Positions 1 to 8,409 of a stretch of 21,137 nt of DNA are shown here, piece by piece; the stretch's first letter is position 1; every line of letters begins with the position of its first letter. Under the pieces are notes generated by a model. The model had not been told where the DNA came from. It made no database searches and saw nothing but the letters and a program-made list of their open reading frames with translations. A program made the position numbers and the translations under genes. The stretch lies in contig DMCZ01000217.1 in assembly GCA_003446655.1 (NCBI GenBank), forward strand, positions 1-21,137, read 5' to 3'. Source of the stretch: Thauera sp. (lineage in GTDB: Bacteria > Pseudomonadota > Gammaproteobacteria > Burkholderiales > Rhodocyclaceae).

Positions 1-2
1 GG

Positions 3-164
3 GAGTGGGCGCCCGCCACCGCCGTTTTCATCGGCGACGCCCCCTTGAGCGGCACGCGCGCCACCGCCCGCGCGGGCGAAGAGGACTTCGCGCAGATCTT
101 CTCCAAGCGCGTCGCCGCCGCGCCGGCGCCGATCGGGTTTGGGGCGGGGCCGTACAAGGGCTGA
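3..164 (+). CDS. 3' end of an unrecognised gene (partial)
   Basis: An open frame enters from the left edge and ends at TGA 162-164, giving the last 53 residues of a protein (EWAPATAVFIGDAPLS... ending GFGAGPYKG). The frame has the codon bias of the region (G/C third positions), is on the same strand as mhpC and stops 61 bases before the mhpC start, so it probably belongs to the same transcription unit. I do not recognise the family from this C-terminal piece. No membrane segment or metal-binding cluster is visible. By context it could be another gene of aromatic-acid catabolism, but that is only an inference. Confidence 0.55.
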   Translation, partial: EWAPATAVFIGDAPLSGTRATARAGEEDFAQIFSKRVAAAPAPIGFGAGPYKG

Positions 165-225
165 ACCCCAAAACTACCGCGACGGCCGACACAGGCCGCC
201 CCCAACACCGACAGGAGCCACAACG

Positions 226-1095
226 ATGAGCACTCAAACCGCCCCCCTGACCGAAGCCGCCACCAGCCATCTGGTCCGCCTCAAGTTCAATGAGCTCGAC
301 GTGCAGGTGCATTACAACGACTGCGGCGCAGGCGAGGAAACCGTCGTCATGCTGCACGGTTCGGGCCCCGGCGCCACCGGCTGGGCCAACTTCCACCGCA
401 ACGTCGACGCCTTCGTCGGCGCCGGCTACCGGGTGGTGCTGATGGACTGCCTGGGCTGGGGCAAGAGCGACCCGATCGTGTGCACCGGCTCGCGCTCGGA
501 CCTCAACGCCCAGACCCTGAAGGCCCTGCTCGACGCCTTGAAGCTGGACAAGGTGCACATCGTCGGCAACTCGATGGGCGGCCACAGCGCGGTCGCCTTC
601 GCCCTCGCCAACCCGACCCGCGTCGGCAAGCTGATCCTGATGGGCGGCGGCACCGGCGGCCCGAGCCAGTTCGTGCCGATGCCCACCGAGGGCATCAAGC
701 TGCTGCAGGGCCTGTACCGCGAGCCGACGATCGAGAACCTGAAGAAGATGATGAACGTCTTCGTGTTCGACCCCAGCAGCATGACCGAGGAGCTGTTCCA
801 GGCGCGGCTGGACAACATGCTGGCGCGTAAGGATCACCTGGAGAACTTCGTCAAGAGCCTGGCCGCCAACCCCAAGCAGTTCCCCGACCAGGGCCCGCGC
901 CTGGGCGAAATCACCGCCCCGACGCTGGTGATCTGGGGCCGCGACGACCGCTTCGTGCCGATGGACATCGGCCTGCGCCTGATCTGGGGCATGCCCAACG
1001 CCGAGCTGCACATCTTCAACCGCTGCGGCCACTGGGCGCAGTGGGAGCATGCGGACAAGTTCAACCGCATGGTGCTCGACTTCCTGGCGCACTGA
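226..1095 (+). CDS. mhpC: MhpC-type meta-cleavage product hydrolase
   Basis: 289-residue alpha/beta-hydrolase, almost the length of E. coli MhpC (288) and very similar to it as I remember that sequence. MhpC hydrolyses the C-C bond of 2-hydroxy-6-oxonona-2,4-dienedioate, the ring-fission product of 2,3-dihydroxyphenylpropionate, in the cytoplasm. Visible signatures: oxyanion-hole segment HGSGPGATGW (residues 44-53), nucleophile elbow GNSMGG with Ser116, WGRDDRFVP with Asp241, and CGHWAQWEHAD with His269. These match Ser112/Asp237/His265 of BphD. The ATG at 226 is preferred over the in-frame ATG at 139 because it has an AGGAG-like site at 213-217 and yields the family length. Related substrates (biphenyl-type dienoates) cannot be excluded. 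No other mhp gene is recognisable in the window, so the substrate assignment rests on sequence alone. Confidence 0.9.
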   Translation: MSTQTAPLTEAATSHLVRLKFNELDVQVHYNDCGAGEETVVMLHGSGPGATGWANFHRNVDAFVGAGYRVVLMDCLGWGKSDPIVCTGSRSDLNAQTLKALLDALKLDKVHIVGNSMGGHSAVAFALANPTRVGKLILMGGGTGGPSQFVPMPTEGIKLLQGLYREPTIENLKKMMNVFVFDPSSMTEELFQARLDNMLARKDHLENFVKSLAANPKQFPDQGPRLGEITAPTLVIWGRDDRFVPMDIGLRLIWGMPNAELHIFNRCGHWAQWEHADKFNRMVLDFLAH

Positions 1096-1107
1096 CCCAG
1101 CGAGCAG

Positions 1108-1163
1108 AAAGCCCGCCCGAAGCCCTGCCCCCAGCGCTCACCGGCGCCCGCGGGCGGGGCTTT
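1108..1163 (+). terminator. candidate terminator hairpin after mhpC
   Basis: AAAGCCCGCCCG (1108-1119) pairs with CGGGCGGGGCTTT (1151-1163) with one bulged G. The stem ends in a T-run and encloses a 31-base loop. It starts 12 bases after the mhpC stop. The long loop makes this a moderate candidate. Confidence 0.4.
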
Positions 1164-1291
1164 CCATGCATACGATGGCAAGGTTTTCCGGTAGTCGAGG
1201 CTGGATGCAGCTCAGAAGCTGCTGATATGCTGCGAGGGTCATTCGATGACGCCCCGCCATATCAATCTCGTCGCCCCCGCCAGGATCCTGA

Positions 1292-2758
1292 ATGCAGCAG
1301 GACGGGCTGAAAACGTTCTTACCTCGCACGCTGCTGGCCAAGACCGCGGCGCTGTTCCTTTGCTACTGGCTGGCATGGAACGGTGCTGCCCTCTTCGAAG
1401 TGAAGCCCCATGTCAGCGCGTTGTACCTGTCCGCCGGGCTGACCACCGCCGTGGGCATGGTCGGCGGCTGGCGCCACCTTCCGGCCGCCTTCCTGGCTAT
1501 CTGCGTGGTGCGCCAGCTCGACATGCCCGGCCCGCTGCTCGAGGGCATCGACTGGGGCGGCGCCCTGCGCCAGGTGCTCGTCTATGGCGGCTGCGGTGTG
1601 TTGCTGCGCCGGCGCTGGCAGGCCATGCCGGCGCGCCTGACCCTGGCCGATGCGCTGCACTTCGTGCTCCTCGCCTTCGCCGCCACCAGCGTGTCGGCGG
1701 CGGCCACGCTCTTCATCCCGCCCTTCGACACCTTGCCGGCGAACGAACTCGGCGCAGTGTTCCTGTCGTTCTGGGGCGGGGACTTTGCCGGGCTGCTGCT
1801 CGGCCTGCCGGCGATCGTGCTCGGCTGGAACCGCCTCCACCGCAGCCCTGGCAAAGGTGGAACAGACGCCGACGCGCCCACCGCCCCGATCCACGGCCTG
1901 CGCTCGCCGGCCGGCCTCATCGGACTCGCCCTCGGCGTATCGCTGCTGAGCCTGCTGCTTCCGGAGATCACCCAGAGCGAAGCCAAGCTCGGCATCCTGG
2001 TGCTGTTCCCGGTGCTGCTCGCCGGCCTCATGCGCGGCGTGCTGATGGGCTATCTGGTGGCGGCGCTGGTGTGCGCGATCCAGATCCTCGCGGGCAGGCT
2101 GCTGGGTCTGCCGGTGGACGGCGTGCTCGACCTGCAGCTCGTGCTGGCGATGAGCGCCGCCACCGCGCTGCTCGCCGGCGCAGCACACGACGACAAGCAT
2201 TTCGAGTGGCAAAACGCCAACTTCGACCTGCTGACCGGGCTGGCGAATCGCCACCGCTTCCAGGACCAGCTCGAGCACGAACTGATGCGCGCTCACCGCA
2301 GCGCACAACCGCTCGCGCTGATGTACATCGACCTCGACGGTTTCAAGGCGGTGAACGACCGCCTCGGCCACCATGCGGGCGATCTTCTGCTGCAACAGGT
2401 GGCCGGGCGGCTGCGCGAATGCGTGCGCGAAACCGACACCGTGGCGCGTCTCGGTGGCGACGAGTTCGCGATCATCCTGCCCGACCTCAAGGAGCTGGCC
2501 ATCATCGACCGCATCGGCCACAAGCTGCTCGCACGACTTGAGCAGCCCTTCGAACTCGACGGCAGCACCGCCCGCATCTCCGCCAGCATCGGCGTCGCCC
2601 TGTGGCCGAGGGATGGCGGAACATCGACGGAGCTGGTCCACCACGCCGACCGCGCGATGTACGAGGCCAAGCGCCTGGGACGTAATCGGCTCGCCCATCG
2701 CGCCCGCATCGAGACGGCACCCGACACGGCTGTAGCGTTACAGCGGGCGCGGACCTGA
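1292..2758 (+). CDS. membrane diguanylate cyclase (MASE1-GGDEF)
   Basis: 488-residue protein predicted to make the second messenger cyclic di-GMP from two GTP. The N-terminal ~300 residues are a multi-span hydrophobic region with the MASE1 look (LYLSAGLTTAVGMVGGWRHLPA; SFWGGDFAGLLLGLPAI), a membrane sensor domain whose ligands are mostly unknown. The C-terminal ~170 residues are a GGDEF domain: FDLLTGLANR entry motif, intact catalytic GGDEF at residues 388-392, and an RETD inhibitory I-site at 379-382, exactly five residues upstream, so product feedback inhibition is expected. The start at 1292 has AGGA at 1282-1285. No EAL domain is present. It stands alone between mhpC and the convergent acyl-CoA synthetase gene, so its signal cannot be inferred from its neighbours. 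Confidence 0.88.
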   Translation: MQQDGLKTFLPRTLLAKTAALFLCYWLAWNGAALFEVKPHVSALYLSAGLTTAVGMVGGWRHLPAAFLAICVVRQLDMPGPLLEGIDWGGALRQVLVYGGCGVLLRRRWQAMPARLTLADALHFVLLAFAATSVSAAATLFIPPFDTLPANELGAVFLSFWGGDFAGLLLGLPAIVLGWNRLHRSPGKGGTDADAPTAPIHGLRSPAGLIGLALGVSLLSLLLPEITQSEAKLGILVLFPVLLAGLMRGVLMGYLVAALVCAIQILAGRLLGLPVDGVLDLQLVLAMSAATALLAGAAHDDKHFEWQNANFDLLTGLANRHRFQDQLEHELMRAHRSAQPLALMYIDLDGFKAVNDRLGHHAGDLLLQQVAGRLRECVRETDTVARLGGDEFAIILPDLKELAIIDRIGHKLLARLEQPFELDGSTARISASIGVALWPRDGGTSTELVHHADRAMYEAKRLGRNRLAHRARIETAPDTAVALQRART

Positions 2759-2770
2759 GCGGTCGCCCAT

Positions 2771-2796
2771 GGCCCCGCAGGCAAGCCTGCAGGGCC
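2771..2796. terminator. hairpin between convergent genes (bidirectional terminator candidate)
   Basis: GGCCCcGCAGG / CCTGCaGGGCC with a 4-base loop forms an 11-position stem containing one C-A mismatch. It lies in the 45-base gap between the diguanylate cyclase stop and the convergent acyl-CoA synthetase stop. No long T-run follows on either strand. Confidence 0.5.
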
Positions 2797-2803
2797 AGTG
2801 CGT

Positions 2804-4984
2804 TCAGGTACTGGCCACCGCCCGATTCGTAATCACCCGCGAATCCACCACCGCATACCCGTCCGGATAGGCGATCACCGGGTTGAGGTCCAGCTCCGAC
2901 AACTGCGGATAGGCGGTGACGATGCTCGACACCTTGAGCAGCAGGTCGACCAGCGCCGCCTTGTCCACCGGGCGCTCGCCGCGCACGCCCGCGAGGATCT
3001 TGCGACCCTTCAGCTGTTCGACCATCAGCTCGGCGTCGTGGCGTGACAGCGGGATGGCGCGGAAGGCGACGTCCTCGAGGATCTCGACGAAGATGCCGCC
3101 CAGGCCGAACATCAGCACCGGGCCGAAGATCGGGTCGCGCACCACGCCGATGATGGCCTCGGTGCCCTTCCTGGCCATCGGCGTCACCAGTACGCCGCGG
3201 ATGTCGGCGTTGGCGTCATAGGCGCGGCAGCTCGTCATGATCTGATCGTAAGCCTCGCGCAGCGCCGCCTCACCGACCAGGTTGAGCTTGACCCCGCCGG
3301 CATCCGACTTATGCAGGATGTCCTTCGACACCACCTTCATCGCCAGCGGCTGCTCGCCGAATTTCTCGATCGCGGCGCCAAGTCCTTCGACATTTTGGAC
3401 GATGACTTCCTCGGCCACCGCGATGCCGTGCTCGCGCAGCAGGGTCTTGGCCTCGAACTCGTAGAGGTCACGACCCTCGTTCTGCGCCCGGGCGAACATC
3501 GCCTGCATGGTCTCGAGCGGGGTGACGCTCGCCTGCAGCGGCTGGCCGTGCTGGCGCTGCAGGTAGATGCCACGCTCGGCCAGGGCCTGCAACACCTTCA
3601 CCGCGTGCTCGATGGAGGCATACACCGGCAGCCCGGCCTCGTGCAGGCGGCGCAGCGCGGGCGGCTTGACCGGCGCGTACAGGCTGTAGATGACCAGCGG
3701 CTTGCCGCAGCGGCGGGCGAGCTCGATCATCGATTCGGCCGCGCGCATCTCGCCGCCGAGCAGCGACTCGGCGAAGCGCGTGTGGTAGCCGCCGAACATG
3801 CCGACCAGGAACACCGCATCCACGTTGTCGTCGTCGGCGACGATCTCCATGCAGCGCGCGAGCACCTCGGGGTCAGCGTCCGAGGTGCCGGCGACGTCGA
3901 TCGGGTTGGCGAGCGAGGCCTGCGGGAACAGGATGTCGGCCAGGCGCTTGCGGGTGGCCTCGGACAGCTCGGCGAGCTCCAGCCCGGCATCGGACAGTCG
4001 GTCGGAGGTGATCGTGGCCTGGCCGCCGCCGTCGGCGATCACCGCCACCCGCCGCCCGCGCGCCTGCTGCATCAGCGCCAGGCCCTCGGCCACCGGCAGG
4101 ATCTGGTCGGAGTGGCGCACCACGCTCACCCCCACCTGCTTCAGCAGGTCGACGGTCATCTCGTAGCTGCCGGCGAGCGCGCCGGTGTGCGAGCTAGCGG
4201 CCTTCTTGCCGAGCTCGGTGGCGCCGGACTTGTACACCACCACCGGCTTCACCGGCGTGATCTCACGCGCGGCCTGCAGGAAGCGCTGGCCGTCACGGAA
4301 GCCTTCGACGTACAGCGTGGCGACGCGGGTGTTCTCCTCCTCGCCGAGGTAGCGCAGGTAGTCATTGAAGCCGATGTCGGTCTGGTTGCCGGGGCCGACG
4401 TAGGTCGAGAAACCGACGTGGCCGTTGTTTTCCGCCTCCAGAACCAGCGCGAGCAGCATGTTGCCCGACTGCGAGATGAAGCCGATGTCGCCCGCCTTCA
4501 CGTTGCGCAGGTCGAGCAGGTTCACGTTCTTGTGCAGGTTGAACATACCCGAGGTGTTGGGGCCGATGATGCGCACGCCGCCCGCGCGCGCGGCGTCCAG
4601 CACCTGCTGCTCGAGCTTCGCACCTTCGGGCCCGGTCTCGCGAAAGCCGCTGGCGAGGATCACCGCGCCCTTGACGCCCTTGCGCCCGCACTCGGCCATC
4701 AGCCCGGGGAGGGTGGCGGCCGGGGTACAGATCAGCGCCAGGTCCACCGGACCGGGGATGTCATCGAGCGAGGCGTAGGTGGGCACGCCGAGGATCTCGG
4801 GCACCTTGGGATTGAGCGGGTAGATCTTGCCGCGATAGTTGCCCTTGATGAGGCCGACCATGGCCTTGTAGCCACGCTTGGTCGGGTCGGCCGAGGCGCC
4901 GACGATGGCGATCGAATCGGGCGCGAGGAAGTCGTGCAGCGGGCTCTTGTGGGCGGACATGCTCTGGGTCGCAATCTCGGTCAT
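2804..4984 (-). CDS. ADP-forming acyl-CoA synthetase (fused alpha-beta, acetate-CoA ligase family)
   Basis: 726-residue NDP-forming acyl-CoA synthetase: acid + CoA + ATP gives acyl-CoA + ADP + phosphate. Domain order: CoA-binding Rossmann domain (about 15-145, SIAIVGASADPTKRGYK), two succinyl-CoA-synthetase-like domains (about 150-460) with the phospho-histidine motif SSHTGALAG (His266), and a C-terminal ATP-grasp domain (about 490-720, LHKSDAGGVKLNL; FGLGGIFVEILEDVAFR). The ATG at 4984 is chosen because it lies 4 bases after the hydratase stop, with an AAGGGGGA site inside the end of that gene, implying translational coupling. An upstream ATG at 5032 would add 16 residues lying wholly inside the hydratase gene. 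The substrate is not predictable; the family includes acetate, propionate and aromatic acids (the feruloyl-CoA synthetase FerA type). Confidence 0.9.
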   Translation of the reverse strand: MTEIATQSMSAHKSPLHDFLAPDSIAIVGASADPTKRGYKAMVGLIKGNYRGKIYPLNPKVPEILGVPTYASLDDIPGPVDLALICTPAATLPGLMAECGRKGVKGAVILASGFRETGPEGAKLEQQVLDAARAGGVRIIGPNTSGMFNLHKNVNLLDLRNVKAGDIGFISQSGNMLLALVLEAENNGHVGFSTYVGPGNQTDIGFNDYLRYLGEEENTRVATLYVEGFRDGQRFLQAAREITPVKPVVVYKSGATELGKKAASSHTGALAGSYEMTVDLLKQVGVSVVRHSDQILPVAEGLALMQQARGRRVAVIADGGGQATITSDRLSDAGLELAELSEATRKRLADILFPQASLANPIDVAGTSDADPEVLARCMEIVADDDNVDAVFLVGMFGGYHTRFAESLLGGEMRAAESMIELARRCGKPLVIYSLYAPVKPPALRRLHEAGLPVYASIEHAVKVLQALAERGIYLQRQHGQPLQASVTPLETMQAMFARAQNEGRDLYEFEAKTLLREHGIAVAEEVIVQNVEGLGAAIEKFGEQPLAMKVVSKDILHKSDAGGVKLNLVGEAALREAYDQIMTSCRAYDANADIRGVLVTPMARKGTEAIIGVVRDPIFGPVLMFGLGGIFVEILEDVAFRAIPLSRHDAELMVEQLKGRKILAGVRGERPVDKAALVDLLLKVSSIVTAYPQLSELDLNPVIAYPDGYAVVDSRVITNRAVAST

Positions 4985-4988
4985 CGTT

Positions 4989-5771
4989 TCATTCCCCCTT
5001 GAAGACGGGTGCGCGTTTCTCGGCGAAGGCATCCACGCCTTCCTGCCAGTCCTTGGTGGTGCCGACGAACATCATCCCTTCCAGTTCGGCGGTGAGGCAG
5101 GCGTCCAGCGTGCGTTCGGCCGAGAGGTTGAGCTGCTCCTTGGCGAGCTGCATCGAGAACGGCGCCTTGCTCGCCACCTTGAGCGCGAATTCGCGCGCCG
5201 CGGCGAGAAAGCCTTCGTCCGCGAACACGCGGTTGGCCAGGCCGATGCGCACCGCCTCCGCGCCCCCGATGCGCTCGCCGAGGAACACCAGCTCGCGTGC
5301 CTTGGCCAGCCCTACCAGGCGCGGCAGCAGCCAGGTCACGCCACCTCCGAGGAAGTTGCCGATCGAGATCTCGGGCAGGCCGATCTGCGCGCTCTCGGCC
5401 ATCAGCATGAAGTCCGAGGCGATCGCGATCTCGGCGCCGGCGCCGAGCGCGTAGCCATTGACCGCGGCGATCACCGGCGTCTTCATGTGCAGCAGGCGGT
5501 GGCAGACGTCCTGCTCACCCTTGAGGTACTGGCGGCGGTCGAAGGCGGTACGCCCGACCTTGTGCGCCTTGAGGTCGGCACCGACACAGAAGGCGCGGCC
5601 CTCGCCGGTGATCAGCACGACGCGCGCGTCGCCGTCGGCCTCGGCGCGGGTGAGCGCGTCGTTTAGCTCGTCGTAGAGCTGCTGGGTGACCGCGTTGAGG
5701 CGTTGCGGGCGGTTGAGGCGGATCTCGGCGATGCCGTCAGTGAGGTCGTAGAGAATGGTTTCGTAGCTCAT
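4989..5771 (-). CDS. enoyl-CoA hydratase/isomerase (crotonase family)
   Basis: 260-residue crotonase-fold protein, the normal length. It is expected to hydrate a 2-enoyl-CoA in the cytoplasm. Visible features: LNRPQRLNA near residue 20, the oxyanion-hole segment FCVGADLK (61-68) and both acidic residues of classical hydratases, Glu114 (GAGAEIA) and Glu134 (GLPEISIG). The ATG at 5771 has GGAG 9 bases upstream; in-frame ATGs further out (5891) would add a proline/arginine-rich stretch not typical of the family. It is the first gene of a two-gene unit with the acyl-CoA synthetase. Retention of Glu114 favours an ordinary hydratase over a hydroxycinnamoyl-CoA hydratase-lyase, which as I recall has Ser at that site. 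The pair could activate and hydrate an unsaturated acid. Confidence 0.88.
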   Translation of the reverse strand: MSYETILYDLTDGIAEIRLNRPQRLNAVTQQLYDELNDALTRAEADGDARVVLITGEGRAFCVGADLKAHKVGRTAFDRRQYLKGEQDVCHRLLHMKTPVIAAVNGYALGAGAEIAIASDFMLMAESAQIGLPEISIGNFLGGGVTWLLPRLVGLAKARELVFLGERIGGAEAVRIGLANRVFADEGFLAAAREFALKVASKAPFSMQLAKEQLNLSAERTLDACLTAELEGMMFVGTTKDWQEGVDAFAEKRAPVFKGE

Positions 5772-5859
5772 GTGCGGGCTCTCCGTTGCGGTGGGGAGGG
5801 GCGAAGGCAATCCTGCGGCTGCGGGTGAACGCGAGCGAGGGCGTTCGAGCGCGGCCAGG

Positions 5860-6561
5860 TCAAGGGCCGCGGGGCCGGCAGTCATGAACATGAGCCGGCT
5901 TCCTCATCAGCACCACGTCCTTGCGCGGCACATCGCACCGCCAGCCGAAGCGCTGCGCGATATGGCGGAAGGTGGCCTCGCGGTAGAACACCACGTGGGT
6001 CGGGTCGCGGCGGTAATGCCAGTTGGCGAAGCGCGCGTCGTCGGTCTGAAAGCAGGTCATCACGCCCAGCCAGCCGCCGGGCCGCAGCAGGCGGTCGAAG
6101 CAGGCGAACTCGGCGGCGGGGTCATGGAAGTGCTCGACGACCTCGGTGCAGGTGATGAAGTCGTAGGTCTGCGCAAGCGCTGCAGAGTCGGGCGCGAAGA
6201 AGGGGTCCCAGACGCGCATCGAGTGGCCCGCGGCGCCGAGCATCGCCGCCAGCGCCGGCACCGGACCGCAGCCATGGTCGAGGCCGCTGCTGTGCGGCGC
6301 CACACGCTGCAGCAGCGGCTCGGCCAGGCGCGACAGGAAAGCGCGGTAAGCCGGGTCGTCGGCGTCGTTCCGGTGCAGCAGGTATTCCGCGCGCTCGTCC
6401 TCCACCCCCGGTCGCTGCGCGGGCGGCACGAAGGTGGCCTCGCAGGCATCGCAACGCCAGTAGTCCCGTCCATCGACATGCATGAAGGGGCGCGGCGCGG
6501 CCTGGAGGCAGACCGGACAGACCGGGCAGCCGAAGGCCGACCCGGGGATGTGCAGACTCAT
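5860..6561 (-). CDS. class I SAM-dependent methyltransferase with N-terminal zinc knuckle
   Basis: 233-residue protein. Residues 12-40 carry two Cys pairs (CPVC ... CDAC), a small zinc-ribbon-like element. The rest is a Rossmann methyltransferase: GLDHGCGPVPALAAMLGAAGH is motif I (glycine-rich SAM site), followed by the acidic motif around WDPFF, then DFITCTEVVEHFHDP and LLRPGGWLGVMT. The closing part HYRRDPTHVVFYREATF is typical of small uncharacterised methyltransferases often annotated only as methyltransferase domain proteins. The acceptor is unknown. The start at 6561 has no clear Shine-Dalgarno site; TAGAAT lies just upstream. It precedes the hydratase gene on the same strand by 88 bases, so co-transcription is possible but not shown. 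Confidence 0.8.
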   Translation of the reverse strand: MSLHIPGSAFGCPVCPVCLQAAPRPFMHVDGRDYWRCDACEATFVPPAQRPGVEDERAEYLLHRNDADDPAYRAFLSRLAEPLLQRVAPHSSGLDHGCGPVPALAAMLGAAGHSMRVWDPFFAPDSAALAQTYDFITCTEVVEHFHDPAAEFACFDRLLRPGGWLGVMTCFQTDDARFANWHYRRDPTHVVFYREATFRHIAQRFGWRCDVPRKDVVLMRKPAHVHDCRPRGP

Positions 6562-6701
6562 GCGTCACATTCTACGCAGCCCGGGTGACCCTGCCCACGA
6601 CGGAACGTCCCGCATTGCCCCCGCCCGCAATTTGTGGCCACGCCCCGTGAGCCGGCCTCCCCTCCCGACTGCAAACAGCGGGCGATGCGTGCCCCGGATC
6701 G

Positions 6702-6725
6702 CGGCGGGGATCGGCGCCCCCGCCG
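6702..6725. repeat. GC-rich hairpin in the divergent gap before the aldehyde dehydrogenase
   Basis: CGGCGGGG (6702-6709) and CCCCGCCG (6718-6725) are perfect 8-base arms around an 8-base loop. They lie in the 259-base region between the divergent methyltransferase and aldehyde dehydrogenase genes. The hairpin may fold in the dehydrogenase leader RNA. I saw no convincing -35/-10 pair in this gap. Confidence 0.35.
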
Positions 6726-6820
6726 GCGCGAGCCCATGCTGCATGGTGGACAGCCTGCGCCCCGATGGCCAAGAATCGGGGCCCCTCCCCTTTTTCCCTC
6801 CCAGAACTGGAGACGACAAC

Positions 6821-8257
6821 ATGACTTATCCCGACACCCAGCTCCTGATCGACGGCCAATGGCGCGACGCACTCGACGGCCGCACGCTGCCGGTTCATAA
6901 CCCCGCGACCGACGCCGAGATCGGCCGCGTCGCCCACGCCGGCATCGCCGACCTCGATCTCGCGCTCGCCGCCGCGCAAAAGGGCTTCGAGACCTGGCGC
7001 AAGACCTCGGCGATCGAGCGCGCGAAGATCATGCGCCGCGCCGCCGCGCTGATGCGCGAGCGCGCCGGCGACATCGCCCCGCTGCTCACCCAGGAGCAGG
7101 GCAAGCCGCTGCCGGAGGCGAAGCTGGAGACGCTGGCCGCGGCCGACATCATCGAGTGGTTCGCCGACGAGGGCCTTCGCGTGTATGGCCGCATCGTCCC
7201 CGGACGCAACCTCGCCGCCACGCAGATGGTGCTCAAGGACCCGGTGGGCCCGGTCGCCGCGTTCACGCCGTGGAACTTCCCGATCAACCAGGTGGTGCGC
7301 AAGGCCGCGGCGGCGCTCGCCACCGGCTGCTCGATTCTGGTCAAGGCCGCGGAGGAGACCCCGGCTGCACCCGCCGCGCTGGTGCGCGCCTTCGTCGACG
7401 CCGGGGTACCGGCGGGCGTGATCGGCCTCGTCTATGGCACGCCGGCCGAGATCTCGAGCTACCTGATCGCCCACCCGGTGATCCGCAAGATCACCTTCAC
7501 TGGCTCCACGCCGGTCGGCAAGCAGCTCGCCGCGCTCGCCGGCCAGCACATGAAGCGGGTGACGATGGAGCTTGGCGGCCACGCGCCGGTGATCGTGTGC
7601 GAGGACGCCGACCTCGAGCTCGCGGTCAAGGTGTCGGCCGCCTCCAAGTTCCGCAACGCCGGCCAGGTGTGCATCTCGCCCACCCGCTTCCTGGTGCATG
7701 AGCGCGTGCGCGCCGAGTTTGCCGCCGCGTTGGCGCGCCACGCCGCGGGCATGAAGGTGGGCGACGGCCTGGCCGACGGCACGCAGATGGGCCCGCTCGC
7801 CAACCCGCGCCGGGTCGCGGCGATGACGGATTTCCTGAAGGACGCAGTCGCCCGCGGCGCCACCGTCGCTGCCGGCGGCGAACGCATCGGCAGTGCAGGC
7901 AACTTCTTTGCGCCGACGGTGCTGACCGACGTCCCGCTCGACGCCCGCGTGTTCAACGAGGAACCCTTCGGCCCGGTGGCGGCGATCCGCAGCTTCAGCA
8001 CGATGGACGAGGCGATTGCCGAGGCCAACCGCCTGTCCTTCGGCCTCGCCGGCTATGCCTTCACCCGCTCGCTGAAGCACGCGCACCTGCTCGCGCACGA
8101 GCTGCAGGTCGGCATGCTGTACATCAACCAGCCGGCGACGCCGAGCGCCGAGATGCCGTTCGGCGGGGTCAAGGATTCGGGCTATGGCACCGAGGGCGGA
8201 CCGGAGGCGCTGGATGCTTACCTCAACACCCGCGCGGTGACGGTGATGAACGTGTGA
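6821..8257 (+). CDS. NAD(P)-dependent aldehyde dehydrogenase (succinate-semialdehyde dehydrogenase-like)
   Basis: 478-residue member of the aldehyde dehydrogenase superfamily, oxidising an aldehyde to the acid with NAD(P)+ in the cytoplasm. Visible: FTPWNFPINQVVRK with Asn152, coenzyme lysine Lys175 in ILVKAAEETP, Rossmann turn FTGSTPVGK (226-234), general base Glu250 in MELGGHAPV, and nucleophile Cys284 in NAGQVCISPTR. The closing NEEPFGPVAAI and PFGGVKDSGYGTEGG segments are also present. The overall pattern resembles GabD-type succinate-semialdehyde dehydrogenases, but aromatic or other semialdehydes are equally possible. The ATG at 6821 has CTGGAG at 6807-6812; the open frame extends to 6482 but that extension overlaps the divergent methyltransferase. 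It is monocistronic, with a hairpin downstream. Confidence 0.88.
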   Translation: MTYPDTQLLIDGQWRDALDGRTLPVHNPATDAEIGRVAHAGIADLDLALAAAQKGFETWRKTSAIERAKIMRRAAALMRERAGDIAPLLTQEQGKPLPEAKLETLAAADIIEWFADEGLRVYGRIVPGRNLAATQMVLKDPVGPVAAFTPWNFPINQVVRKAAAALATGCSILVKAAEETPAAPAALVRAFVDAGVPAGVIGLVYGTPAEISSYLIAHPVIRKITFTGSTPVGKQLAALAGQHMKRVTMELGGHAPVIVCEDADLELAVKVSAASKFRNAGQVCISPTRFLVHERVRAEFAAALARHAAGMKVGDGLADGTQMGPLANPRRVAAMTDFLKDAVARGATVAAGGERIGSAGNFFAPTVLTDVPLDARVFNEEPFGPVAAIRSFSTMDEAIAEANRLSFGLAGYAFTRSLKHAHLLAHELQVGMLYINQPATPSAEMPFGGVKDSGYGTEGGPEALDAYLNTRAVTVMNV

Positions 8258-8301
8258 GTCATCTCTTGCGCCGGTCGCTGTGACCCGCGGCCCGCCCGGA
8301 A

Positions 8302-8331
8302 GGCCACCGAGCTGCCTAGCTGCTCGGGGCC
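8302..8331 (+). terminator. hairpin after the aldehyde dehydrogenase
   Basis: GGCC-a-CCGAGC (8302-8312) pairs with GCTCGG-GGCC (8322-8331), a 10-base-pair stem with one bulged A and a 9-base loop. It lies 45 bases after the stop. There is no T-run, so termination is uncertain. Confidence 0.4.
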
Positions 8332-8409
8332 GCGATGCGGGCTGGAAGGGTGCTCGACGCGGCGCCGGGGCGGAGGGCATCCTTCACTTCGCTCACCCGA
8401 CCGACCGCC

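Noticed and set aside
139..225. Upstream start for mhpC at 139
   Set aside because: It overlaps the end of the preceding gene, has no ribosome site and adds 29 residues not found in MhpC.
3311..5002. A 563-codon plus-strand open frame opposite the acyl-CoA synthetase
   Set aside because: Antisense shadow of a well-supported gene; composition rich in His, Arg, Gln and Val with no recognisable motif.
4989..5771. Hydratase as a hydroxycinnamoyl-CoA hydratase-lyase
   Set aside because: Glu is present at residue 114 where, as I recall, the hydratase-lyases have Ser, so a normal enoyl-CoA hydratase is the safer call.
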